Shown here in pieces: positions 1 to 5,808 of a stretch of 5,808 nucleotides of DNA (positions are counted from its first letter, which is position 1; each line of letters begins with the position of its first letter). Position numbers and translations under genes: made by a program. The notes beneath the pieces were generated by a model, which ran no database searches, was not told where the DNA came from, and saw nothing but the letters and a program-made list of their open reading frames with translations. Source of the DNA: Oligoflexia bacterium (lineage in GTDB: Bacteria; Bdellovibrionota; Bdellovibrionia; Bdellovibrionales; UBA1609); contig JAPPIY010000209.1 in NCBI GenBank assembly GCA_026914095.1, forward strand, positions 1 through 5,808, written 5' to 3'.

Positions 1-87
1 TCTGCTGAAAAATTAAAAAAAGCTATTCAATGGATGAAGGAGCAAAATCTTATTCCACAAGGATATGGACAAAAAACAAAAAGGTAG
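1..87 (+). CDS. C-terminal end of an unidentified upstream protein (5' partial)
   Basis: An open frame enters from the left edge and runs 28 codons to a TAG at 85-87. The peptide includes the stretch KLKKAIQWMKEQNLIPQGYG and ends in a basic QKTKR tail. It is lysine- and glutamine-rich and reads like a helix followed by a short loop, which is plausible protein, but it is too short to assign to a family. It ends only five bases before the preferred fic start, so the two are probably co-transcribed. Since fic and hsdR follow, hsdS, hsdM or an accessory gene of the type I locus would be the expected identity, but nothing in these 28 residues shows which. Confidence 0.6.
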   Translation, partial: SAEKLKKAIQWMKEQNLIPQGYGQKTKR

Positions 88-92
88 ATAAA

Positions 93-1196
93 ATGAAAAC
101 AAATTTTTCTCCAAAATTTAAAATCACCAGATCAATACTCAATCAGTTAATGGAGATTGAGCAAGCCAGAGGTTTTTTAAAAGCGGCTCATTTATCAAAC
201 CAATGGATAAAAAACATGAGTAAAAATGCCTTTCTTTTAGAAACGCATCATACAACTCATATAGAAGGAACTCAGCTTACTTTTGAGCAGTCCCGAAAGA
301 TTTTAGCTGGTCAAAAAGTATCTGGTCTCAATAAAGAAGACATAAAAGAGGTCAAAAACTATAGAGACGCTTTTAATCTGGTTTCAAAGCATTTAAAAGA
401 ACAAAAGAGCATTACAGAAGCTCTTATTAAAGCTATTCATAAGGAGCTCGTTAAAGGTGTTCGTGGAGGGAGCGCTAAACCGGGAAGTTATCGTAAAATA
501 CAAAACTATGTGGGAAACGCTGTCACAAAAGAAATTATATATACGCCTCCTAAACCAAAGGAAGTTCCTGCTCTTATGAAAGATTTTGTAAGGTGGATCA
601 ATCAAAAATCAGATATTCACCCCGTTTTAAAAAGCGGTATCATACAATTTCAATTTGTTCATATTCATCCTTTTGTGGATGGGAATGGGAGGACTTCTAG
701 GCTACTTTGCACAGCCTATCTTTATAAAGAGGATTATGACTTTAAAAAGCTTTTCTCAATCAGCCAATACTATGACAAAGATAGAAAAAACTTTTATGAG
801 GCTATTCAAGCTGTAAGAAATAATAATATGGATATGACAGTCTGGCTTGAGTATTTTATTAAAGGTTTTTTATTTCAAATGAATGAAGTTATGGACATTG
901 GGAAAAAAGTTATTTTGAAAGACGCTTTAATACAAAATCATAGTTTATCTAAAAGACAGGGTATCATTCTTGAGTATATTTTAGAGAATGGCAAATTGTT
1001 GCCAAAAGATTTTGACAAGCTTCTTACTCAGTTTGAAAAGTTAGATAAAAATTTAAAAAGAAAGACATCAGGTAAAATGACAAAAAGAACGCTTCAAAGA
1101 GACTTAAAAGACATGATTGATAAAAAAATTATAGAGACTAAAGGTAAAACCAATCAAAAAATTTATCGTCTGTTAAAAGAAGGACTAAACTTATGA
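93..1196 (+). CDS. Fic-domain protein (probable AMPylase) with N-terminal inhibitory motif and C-terminal winged-helix-like tail
   Basis: Fic proteins usually transfer AMP from ATP to a hydroxyl side chain of a target protein in the cytoplasm. From the ATG at 93 the product is 367 residues. The catalytic loop HPFVDGNGRTSR (residues 192-203) fits HPFx(D/E)GNGRxxR in full: base His192, metal-binding Asp196, phosphate-binding Asn198 and Arg200. The segment TTHIEG (54-59) fits the (S/T)xxxE(G/N) inhibitory motif. It lies N-terminal to the catalytic loop, as in class II self-inhibited Fic proteins, with Glu58 as the expected blocking residue. The flap region (about 131-152) has GSYRKIQNYVGN and a later YTPP, typical of the family. 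Residues 285-362 (KRQGIILEYIL, then TKRTLQRDLKDMIDKKII) resemble a winged helix. An ATG at 30 would add 21 residues but overlaps the upstream gene by 58 bases. The ATG at 93 has AAGG at 81-84 and follows the upstream stop by five bases, so I prefer it. The target is unknown. Position directly before hsdR suggests a role tied to restriction, which is inference. Confidence 0.93.
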   Translation: MKTNFSPKFKITRSILNQLMEIEQARGFLKAAHLSNQWIKNMSKNAFLLETHHTTHIEGTQLTFEQSRKILAGQKVSGLNKEDIKEVKNYRDAFNLVSKHLKEQKSITEALIKAIHKELVKGVRGGSAKPGSYRKIQNYVGNAVTKEIIYTPPKPKEVPALMKDFVRWINQKSDIHPVLKSGIIQFQFVHIHPFVDGNGRTSRLLCTAYLYKEDYDFKKLFSISQYYDKDRKNFYEAIQAVRNNNMDMTVWLEYFIKGFLFQMNEVMDIGKKVILKDALIQNHSLSKRQGIILEYILENGKLLPKDFDKLLTQFEKLDKNLKRKTSGKMTKRTLQRDLKDMIDKKIIETKGKTNQKIYRLLKEGLNL

Positions 1197-1256
1197 CAAA
1201 ACTTGCGACAAACTTGCGACAAAACTTATGACAGACTTGCGACATTTTTACGACAA
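1189..1256 (+). repeat. Six tandem 11-12 bp direct repeats, consensus ACTTRYGACAA, between fic and hsdR
   Basis: The units are 1189-1200 ACTTATGACAAA, 1201-1211 ACTTGCGACAA, 1212-1223 ACTTGCGACAAA, 1224-1234 ACTTATGACAG, 1235-1245 ACTTGCGACAT and a degenerate 1246-1256 TTTTACGACAA. They abut without spacers, so their period is close to one turn of DNA and a protein bound to each would face the same side. Variation is concentrated at the two central bases (AT, GC, GC, AT, GC, AC). The first unit contains the fic stop codon (TGA 1194-1196). The last supplies the first two bases of the hsdR Shine-Dalgarno sequence. A weak promoter reading exists inside the array (TTGCGA 1203-1208, TATGAC 1227-1232, 18 bp spacer) but is unconvincing. 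Possible roles are an operator array, an RNA element controlling hsdR translation, or a variable-number repeat. Confidence 0.85.
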
Positions 1257-1262
1257 GGAGGT
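1255..1262 (+). promoter_or_regulatory. Strong ribosome-binding site of hsdR
   Basis: AAGGAGGT is complementary to the anti-Shine-Dalgarno end of 16S rRNA over eight bases, and the GGAGG core ends seven bases before the ATG at 1269. This fixes the hsdR start. It is much stronger than the AAGG before fic, and the SplB-like gene has none. Its first two bases belong to the last unit of the tandem repeat, so a protein or RNA structure covering that repeat could block ribosome entry. Confidence 0.85.
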
Positions 1263-1268
1263 TTATAA

Positions 1269-4268
1269 ATGTCTAATAATGTTAAAGAAATAGCTTTTGA
1301 AATAGCTATAGAACAGCATCTTTTAGATAAGGGCGGATACATTAAGGGCGATAAGAATGAATTTGACCCTGCTCGTGGTATTGATTCTAAAACGCTAATT
1401 GATTTTATAAAAGAAACTCAAATAAAAGAATGGGAGGCTTTATATAAGCTTCAAAAGGATAAAACAGAAGAGATTTTATTGGATGACCTATGTAAAGCTT
1501 TAGATTCAGAGTATGAAGGTTGTTTAAAAGTCCTTCGTCATGGTTTCAAATGTTTTGGAAAGCTTTTTAGAATCGCTTATTTTGCTCCGGCCAGTGGATT
1601 AAATCCCGATACTCAAAAACTCTATTCTGCAAATAAGCTTACTGTCACAAGACAGCTTAAATACAGCAATAAGAATGAAAATTCCATTGACACAGTTTTA
1701 AGCATAAATGGACTTCCTATTGTCACAATAGAACTAAAAAATCCAATGACAGGTCAGACTTGGAGAAATGCTATTCATCAATATAAAAAGGATAGAGACC
1801 CAAGAGAGCCAATTTTTCAATTTAAAAAAAGAGCCTTAGTTCATTTTGCTGTGGATACAGATGAAGTTTATATGACAACTCAATTAAAGGCTAAAAAAAC
1901 CTATTTCTTGCCTTTTAACTTAGGAAATAACAACGGGGCTGGAAATCCTGAGAATCCGAAAGGATATAAAACAAGTTACTTATGGGAAAAAGTGTTACAA
2001 AAAGACAGCTTGTTGAATATTATAGCTCGGTTTGTTCATTTAGAAGTAAAAGAGAAAAAATTGAATAATAAAAAAATTAAAATAGAAAATATGATATTTC
2101 CTCGTTATCATCAGTTGGACTGTGTGCAGAGTTTAGTCGCTGATGCAAAAGAAAAAGGAGCAGGAGTCAATTATCTGATTCAACATTCTGCAGGGAGCGG
2201 AAAAAGCAACTCTATTGCTTGGCTGGCTCACCGGCTGGCCAGCCTTTTTAATGATAAGGATGAAAAAGTGTTTGATTCTGTCATTGTGGTAACAGACCGC
2301 TTGGTTTTAGATCAACAGTTACAAAATACAATTTATCAATTTGAGCATAAACAAGGCGTTGTAGAAAAAATTGATAAAGACTCTTCTCAACTGGCAAAAG
2401 CCATTATTTCAGGCAAGCCTATTATAATAACGACTTTACAAAAGTTTCCATTCATTACTGAAAAAATGGAACAGCTTAAAAAATATGCTGTTATTATTGA
2501 TGAAGCTCATAGCTCTCAAGGAGGAGAATCTGCGGGAAGCTTAAAGTCGGCTTTAGCTGGAACGACTATTAAAGAGAAAGCAAAAAAACAAGCAGAAGAA
2601 GAGGGAGGACTGCCAGACTATGAAGAAGAGATTATTCAATCTATGTTAAAGCGAGGGCATCAAACAAATATCAGTTTTTTTGCTTTTACTGCCACTCCAA
2701 AATATAAAACATTAGAAGTTTTTGGCAGTCCAGATGAAGAAGGAAAACCTCAGCCGTTTCATCTATACAGCATGAAGCAGGCTATTGAAGAAGGTTTTAT
2801 TTTGGATGTGTTATCGCATTACACGACATATAAGACATACTATAGGCTAATAAAGTCTATTGAAGATGACCCTGAAGTGGATAAGAAAAAAGCGGCTCGC
2901 GCTTTAGCCCGTTTTATGAGTTTGCATTCCTATAATATCTCTCAAAAGACAGAAGTAATGATTGAGCATTTTCGTCAATTTACCCGTCATAAAATCGGAG
3001 GAAAGGCAAAAGCTATGGTCGTGACCTCAAGCCGTTTGCACGCTGTCAGATACAAGGAAGCCTTTGATAAATATATTTCGGAAAAAGCTTATAAGGATAT
3101 AAAAACCTTAGTGGCTTTTTCAGGAACAGTCATTGACCCTGATATTCCAGAAAAGGAATGGACAGAGGTTCAAATGAATAAAGGCATAAAAGAAACAGAA
3201 CTACCTGAAAAATTTGCCAGCTCAGAATATCAAGTTTTACTTGTGGCTGAAAAATACCAAACAGGCTTTGATCAGCCTTTGCTTCATACAATGTATGTTG
3301 ATAAGAGATTATCTGGTATTCAAGCAGTGCAAACTCTCAGTCGCCTAAACAGAACTTGGATAGGAAAAGAGGATACTTTTATTTTAGATTTTATAAATAA
3401 CCCTGAAGATATTCAAGAAGCTTTTCAACCTTATTATGAAAAGACTTTAGTTGGAGATCGTGCAGAAGCCAGACAGCTTTATGATCTTCAGTCTCGTTTA
3501 AATGAGTATCAGATTTATCATCAAAACGAAGTTGAGGAGTTTTGCAGAATTTTTTATCGTCCAAAAAAGACTCAAACTCAATCTGATCATTCAAAAATGA
3601 ATGCCTGCATTGATCCTGCTGTGGCTAGATTCAATCAATTAGAAGATTCCAAAAAGGAAGAGTTTAGAGATATTTTAATAGCTTTTCGCAACTTATATGC
3701 TTTTTTATCTCAAGTGATTCCTTTTACAGATTCCAGTTTAGAGAAACTTTATTCTTATATTCGCTATTTATTAAAAAAACTGCCAAGAAGAGATTCAGGC
3801 CCTTCTTATAATTTTGATGATGAGGTTACTCTCCAATACTATCGTCTTCAAAGAATAAGCGAGGGAGCTATTCCTCTTGAAAGCGGTAAAGACGGAGAAG
3901 TAACTGGCCCTACTTCTGTAGGAACAGGAGTCTCACGAGAAGAAGCTATTGAACTGTCTCAACTGATAGATATTTTAAATGAGCGGTTTGGAACAAATTT
4001 TACACAAGCCGATCAGCTGTTTTTAGATTCTATAAAAGAAGATGCTTTGGCTGACTCAAATTTAAGAGAAGCGGCTATGGCCAATCCAATGGAAAACTTT
4101 GGATATACTTTTTTAAAAAAACTTGAAGATTTGTTTATAGAGAGAATGGAACAAAATGAAGATATAACAGCCAAGTTTATGAACGAAAAACATTTTAAAG
4201 ATATTGTTGGAAAACACCTTTTAAAACAAGTGTATGAACAGATTAGAGCTGAGGCTAAAGAAAGTTAG
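1269..4268 (+). CDS. hsdR: Type I restriction enzyme R subunit (HsdR): ATP-dependent DNA translocase and endonuclease
   Basis: HsdR joins two HsdM and one HsdS to form the restricting complex. On unmethylated target sites it pumps DNA using ATP and cuts at a distance. The 999-residue length is normal for the family. The N-terminal nuclease of the PD-(D/E)xK type shows Asp141 and the pair Glu155-x-Lys157 (TIELKNP). The following region (NAIHQYKKDRDP, then FLPFNLGNNNGAGNP and GYKTSYLWE) is characteristic of this HsdR subfamily. The superfamily 2 motor has Walker A AGSGKS (308-313), the DEAH box (411-414) in VIIDEAHSSQGG, motif III FTATP (473-477), TGFDQPLLH (665-673) and motif VI QAVQTLSRLNRT (685-696). 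The remaining 300 residues form the helical C-terminal region that docks on the methylase core. No stop, frameshift or missing catalytic residue is visible, so the protein should be active if HsdM and HsdS are present. Start choice is fixed by the ribosome-binding site at 1255. It is probably co-transcribed with fic, 72 bases upstream. Confidence 0.97.
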   Translation: MSNNVKEIAFEIAIEQHLLDKGGYIKGDKNEFDPARGIDSKTLIDFIKETQIKEWEALYKLQKDKTEEILLDDLCKALDSEYEGCLKVLRHGFKCFGKLFRIAYFAPASGLNPDTQKLYSANKLTVTRQLKYSNKNENSIDTVLSINGLPIVTIELKNPMTGQTWRNAIHQYKKDRDPREPIFQFKKRALVHFAVDTDEVYMTTQLKAKKTYFLPFNLGNNNGAGNPENPKGYKTSYLWEKVLQKDSLLNIIARFVHLEVKEKKLNNKKIKIENMIFPRYHQLDCVQSLVADAKEKGAGVNYLIQHSAGSGKSNSIAWLAHRLASLFNDKDEKVFDSVIVVTDRLVLDQQLQNTIYQFEHKQGVVEKIDKDSSQLAKAIISGKPIIITTLQKFPFITEKMEQLKKYAVIIDEAHSSQGGESAGSLKSALAGTTIKEKAKKQAEEEGGLPDYEEEIIQSMLKRGHQTNISFFAFTATPKYKTLEVFGSPDEEGKPQPFHLYSMKQAIEEGFILDVLSHYTTYKTYYRLIKSIEDDPEVDKKKAARALARFMSLHSYNISQKTEVMIEHFRQFTRHKIGGKAKAMVVTSSRLHAVRYKEAFDKYISEKAYKDIKTLVAFSGTVIDPDIPEKEWTEVQMNKGIKETELPEKFASSEYQVLLVAEKYQTGFDQPLLHTMYVDKRLSGIQAVQTLSRLNRTWIGKEDTFILDFINNPEDIQEAFQPYYEKTLVGDRAEARQLYDLQSRLNEYQIYHQNEVEEFCRIFYRPKKTQTQSDHSKMNACIDPAVARFNQLEDSKKEEFRDILIAFRNLYAFLSQVIPFTDSSLEKLYSYIRYLLKKLPRRDSGPSYNFDDEVTLQYYRLQRISEGAIPLESGKDGEVTGPTSVGTGVSREEAIELSQLIDILNERFGTNFTQADQLFLDSIKEDALADSNLREAAMANPMENFGYTFLKKLEDLFIERMEQNEDITAKFMNEKHFKDIVGKHLLKQVYEQIRAEAKES
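2221..2249 (+). other. GC-rich palindrome followed by a T run inside hsdR (terminator-like)
   Basis: GGCTGGCCAGCC at 2233-2244 is a perfect 12 bp palindrome followed immediately by TTTTT (2245-2249). A second GGCTGG at 2221-2226 can pair instead with CCAGCC at 2239-2244, giving a six-pair GC stem with a 12-base loop and the same T run. It encodes AWLAHRLASLF just after Walker A, in an otherwise AT-rich gene. It may be no more than alanine- and leucine-rich coding sequence. No transcription effect can be shown from the sequence alone. Confidence 0.4.
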
Positions 4269-4299
4269 AAAAAGTATTCAAATAGAAAAAAAGGAATAA

Positions 4300-4528
4300 A
4301 TATTTATATGTGTTGGCTTTCCATGTCAGCCTTTTTCATTGGTTGGGAAAAAAACAAGTTATAAATGTCCAAATTCTGGAAAACTAATCAAAGATGTTTT
4401 AAGAATTACAAAATACCATTTACCCAAAATTTTTAATTTTAGAAAAACATATTGCCGATGAATCTGTCAGTGTAGGCGATATGGAAGTTGTTTCGGAAAA
4501 TGAAAAAAAATGGCGCTTAAAATTCTAA
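4300..4528 (+). pseudogene. Remnant of a DNA cytosine-5 methyltransferase (motif IV to motif VI region, frameshifted)
   Basis: In the frame starting at 4300 the translation gives IFICVGFPCQPFSLVGKK, a clear match to motif IV of C5 DNA methyltransferases, where the Cys of PCQPFS attacks cytosine C6. It continues through SGKLIKDVLRITKYHLPK (compare RG-LF-E-LRI-----PK in the family) to about 4425. The best continuation is then one base out of register: PKFLILEKHIADES, resembling motif VI (PKxFxLENV) with ENV changed to EKH. One extra C in the run 4423-4425 would explain the shift. The second frame ends at TAA 4526-4528 and its last 20 or so residues (to WRLKF) are not recognised. The S-to-P distance between the motifs is 28 residues, close to the roughly 27 in the family. 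No start codon, no SAM-binding motif I and no C-terminal motifs IX-X are present. I therefore read it as a non-functional fragment of a former restriction-modification gene. Confidence 0.68.
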
Positions 4529-4550
4529 TGGAAAAAACATGGAAAGAGGA

Positions 4551-4623
4551 TTGAGGCAAGCTAACATCTTATATCTGAAAAAATCTATAATTAAGGAGGA
4601 GTTAGCCCTCTTTTTTGCCTCAA
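4551..4623 (+). terminator. Compound inverted repeat, probable transcription terminator
   Basis: The left arm TTGAGGCAAGCTAAC (4551-4565) pairs with GTTAGC (4601-4606) and with TTGCCTCAA (4615-4623), leaving CCTCTTTT (4607-4614) as an eight-base bulge. Alternatively GAGG (4553-4556) and GCTAAC pair with GTTAGC followed directly by CCTC (4607-4610), with CAA bulged. That form puts six T residues (4611-4616) right after the stem, as in an intrinsic terminator. A smaller hairpin, AAGGAGG (4593-4599) with CCTCTTT (4607-4613) around a seven-base loop, competes for the same strand. It lies after the methyltransferase remnant and before the SplB-like gene, so it could end the restriction transcript. 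The long 35-base loop lowers confidence in the larger forms. Confidence 0.5.
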
Positions 4624-4691
4624 ATACGCTCTTGAAAATATTTTCTTCAAATGTTGAAAAATTTAAGGTTTCATAATAAAAACAAAATATT
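4624..4691 (+). other. AT-rich leader of the SplB-like gene; no clear promoter or ribosome-binding site
   Basis: These 68 bases are almost all A and T. CATAAT at 4672-4677 could act as a -10 box, which would place transcription start close to the ATG at 4692 and give a nearly leaderless message, but no -35 box sits at the right distance. TTGAAA occurs at 4632 and 4654, at poor spacing. The only purine-rich stretch, AAGG at 4665-4668, is 23 bases from the ATG, too far to act as a normal Shine-Dalgarno sequence. Confidence 0.3.
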
Positions 4692-5798
4692 ATGACAGAT
4701 CCTTTAAAAAGATTCCATAAAGTTTATATAGACGAATCCTCTCAAAACAGCGAAACCGCCCAGAGAGCTTTTAAAATTTTTCCAAAAAATAAAGTCTCGA
4801 TTATCACAGAAGACTTTTTTAAAAAATCCCGACTCAATCCTCAACAGATTCAAGACAGTAAAAAAATTCTTTATTTAAAGGAGTTTAAAGGCTCTTTTTT
4901 TAAAAGATGTCCAGGGGCTAAGCCTAAGCTGATGTGTTGCAACTACTTTGTTCTCAACTTAGGGCAAAACTGTGAAATGGACTGCTCCTATTGTTACCTC
5001 CAGTCTTTTATCAATTTTCCCGCTGTTGTGATTTACACCAACATTGAAAAAGCCTTTCAAGAACTGACAGCTCTCAAACAAAGCCACAACAGCCATTACA
5101 TAAGGATTGGAACTGGGGAGCAAATAGACAGCTTAAGCTTGGATGATATAAGCCTTTACTCTGTCAAGCTGATTGATTTTTTCAATGACTGCCCGAACTG
5201 GCTGTTAGAGTTTAAAACCAAGTCTGACAATATAAAAAATTTTGAAAATAGAAAACACAAAGGCAATATTGTAGTGAGCTGGTCTGTGAATCCTGAGTTT
5301 ATTGTTCAAAAAGAAGAGCATGGCACAGCTAGTTTAAAACAAAGACTGTTATCAGCTCTGAGGGCTAGAGATAAAGGATTCAAAATATCCTTTCATATAG
5401 ATCCTCTCATTTACCATAAGGATTGGCAAAAAAACTATTCAGAGCTGGTGGATCAAATCGCGCTTTTATTTTCTCCTCAAGATTTAAAACATATTTCTTT
5501 GGGGGCTTTAAGATTTCAACCAGAGCAAAAAGCTATTATGAGAAAGCGGTTTGGAATGCAAAGCCTGGTGTGCCGGGGGGAATTTTTTAACTCTAAAGAC
5601 GGAAAACTCCGCTATCATCAAGAACTGAGGCAGGAGATGTTCCAATTTGTATTAAAACACTTTAAAAAGCGCTCTCAAGACTGGCCCTGCTTTCTTTGTA
5701 TGGAAACGCCAGAAAGCTGGATGCAGAGCATGAAAGCCCCTACCAAACAAATTTCTAACATAAAAAAAGATTTTGACATCAGCTGGACCTGTATCTAA
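4692..5798 (+). CDS. SplB-like (spore photoproduct lyase superfamily) radical SAM protein; 3' end probably artefactual
   Basis: Radical SAM enzymes use a 4Fe-4S cluster to cleave S-adenosylmethionine and start radical chemistry. The cluster motif CEMDCSYC (Cys94, Cys98, Cys101) is intact and is followed by YLQ, as in SplB relatives. The N-terminus (HKVYIDESS, AFKIFPKNKVSII) also matches that group. RIGTGEQIDSL (138-148) stands where true spore photoproduct lyase carries its hydrogen-donor cysteine. There is no cysteine between 101 and 167, so DNA spore-photoproduct repair is unlikely and the substrate is unknown. Further cysteines at 73 (CPG), 82-83 (CC), 294 and 333/336 (CFLC before METPESW) look like family features. 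The ATG at 4692 is the first ATG after an in-frame TAA at 4677 and gives a normal N-terminus, although no ribosome-binding site is visible. The last codons and the TAA at 5796-5798 fall in adapter-like sequence, so genuine coding probably ends near 5788 and the true C-terminus is unknown. The gene has no evident link to the restriction locus. Confidence 0.88.
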   Translation: MTDPLKRFHKVYIDESSQNSETAQRAFKIFPKNKVSIITEDFFKKSRLNPQQIQDSKKILYLKEFKGSFFKRCPGAKPKLMCCNYFVLNLGQNCEMDCSYCYLQSFINFPAVVIYTNIEKAFQELTALKQSHNSHYIRIGTGEQIDSLSLDDISLYSVKLIDFFNDCPNWLLEFKTKSDNIKNFENRKHKGNIVVSWSVNPEFIVQKEEHGTASLKQRLLSALRARDKGFKISFHIDPLIYHKDWQKNYSELVDQIALLFSPQDLKHISLGALRFQPEQKAIMRKRFGMQSLVCRGEFFNSKDGKLRYHQELRQEMFQFVLKHFKKRSQDWPCFLCMETPESWMQSMKAPTKQISNIKKDFDISWTCI

Positions 5799-5808
5799 TA
5801 CACATCTC
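5789..5808 (+). other. Probable Nextera/Tn5 mosaic-end adapter residue at the contig end
   Basis: The final 20 bases, CTGTATCTAATACACATCTC, match the Nextera read-through adapter start (mosaic end CTGTCTCTTATACACATCT plus the next C) at 18 of 20 positions, differing only at 5793 (A for C) and 5797 (A for T). The match starts inside the last gene and ends exactly at the window edge, as expected for untrimmed library adapter rather than genomic DNA. A natural Tn5-family end is a less likely reading. Confidence 0.8.

Noticed and set aside
30..92. Upstream ATG at 30 as the fic start, adding 21 residues
   Set aside because: It lies inside the upstream gene, and the added residues look like out-of-frame translation. 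The ATG at 93 has a fitting AAGG and follows the upstream TAG by five bases.
393..605. 70-residue open frame on the minus strand
   Set aside because: It lies entirely inside the fic coding region, is rich in Phe, Ser and Asn as expected of the complement of Lys-rich AT-rich coding sequence, and shows no motif.
1194..1196. Recoding of TGA as an amino acid, as in some uncultured bacterial lineages
   Set aside because: The Fic protein has a natural end at this codon and the readthrough peptide only translates the repeat array. Nothing else in the window calls for recoding.
1189..1256. CRISPR array
   Set aside because: Units are 11-12 bp and directly adjacent without spacers, and no cas gene is present.
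3391..3594. 67-residue open frame on the minus strand
   Set aside because: It lies within the hsdR C-terminal region, has no recognisable domain, and the + strand reading is clearly a conserved protein.
4315..4336. GGCT/AGCC hairpin with T run as the hsdR terminator
   Set aside because: The stem has only four pairs and the bases encode the conserved GFPCQPFS motif, which explains the sequence without a terminator.
4308..4364. Small 18-codon open frame starting ATGTGTTGG after hsdR
   Set aside because: It is in a different frame from the methyltransferase-like reading, which accounts for the same DNA better.

Overview
This is an AT-rich bacterial fragment, very probably one whole short contig of a draft or metagenome assembly. 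It carries the downstream part of a type I restriction-modification locus, then a decayed stretch, then an unrelated radical SAM gene. All genes lie on the + strand. The ribosome-binding site before hsdR is a near-perfect Shine-Dalgarno sequence and the standard genetic code fits. The host cannot be fixed from the sequence. The radical SAM gene belongs to a spore-photoproduct-lyase-like branch that I associate, from memory only, with deltaproteobacterial and uncultured lineages.

Layout: positions 1-87 are the last 28 codons of an unidentified gene. Five bases later (93-1196) comes a Fic-domain protein with an intact catalytic motif, a built-in N-terminal inhibitory motif and a C-terminal winged-helix-like tail. 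Between its stop and the next start lie six tandem copies of an 11-12 bp element (1189-1256). The first covers the fic stop codon and the last runs into the hsdR ribosome-binding site. HsdR (1269-4268) is a full-length type I restriction motor/nuclease subunit with all expected motifs. Its methylation and specificity partners (hsdM, hsdS) are not in the window and are expected upstream, beyond position 1.

Positions 4269-4691 hold no intact gene. Positions 4300-4528 translate, across one frameshift, into a vestige of a DNA cytosine-5 methyltransferase, including the catalytic GFPCQPFS motif. After it comes a compound inverted repeat (4551-4623) that looks like a transcription terminator. The last gene (4692 to the end) is a radical SAM protein of the SplB-like superfamily. 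It lacks the cysteine used as hydrogen donor by true spore photoproduct lyase.

The last 20 bases (5789-5808) match the Nextera/Tn5 mosaic-end adapter at 18 of 20 positions. The apparent stop codon of the final gene lies inside this sequence, so its C-terminus is probably an assembly artefact.

The best candidate for undescribed biology is the Fic - tandem repeat - HsdR arrangement. The repeat sits where it could control production of the potentially self-toxic nuclease, and the Fic protein has a putative DNA-binding tail that could read it. That link is inference only.
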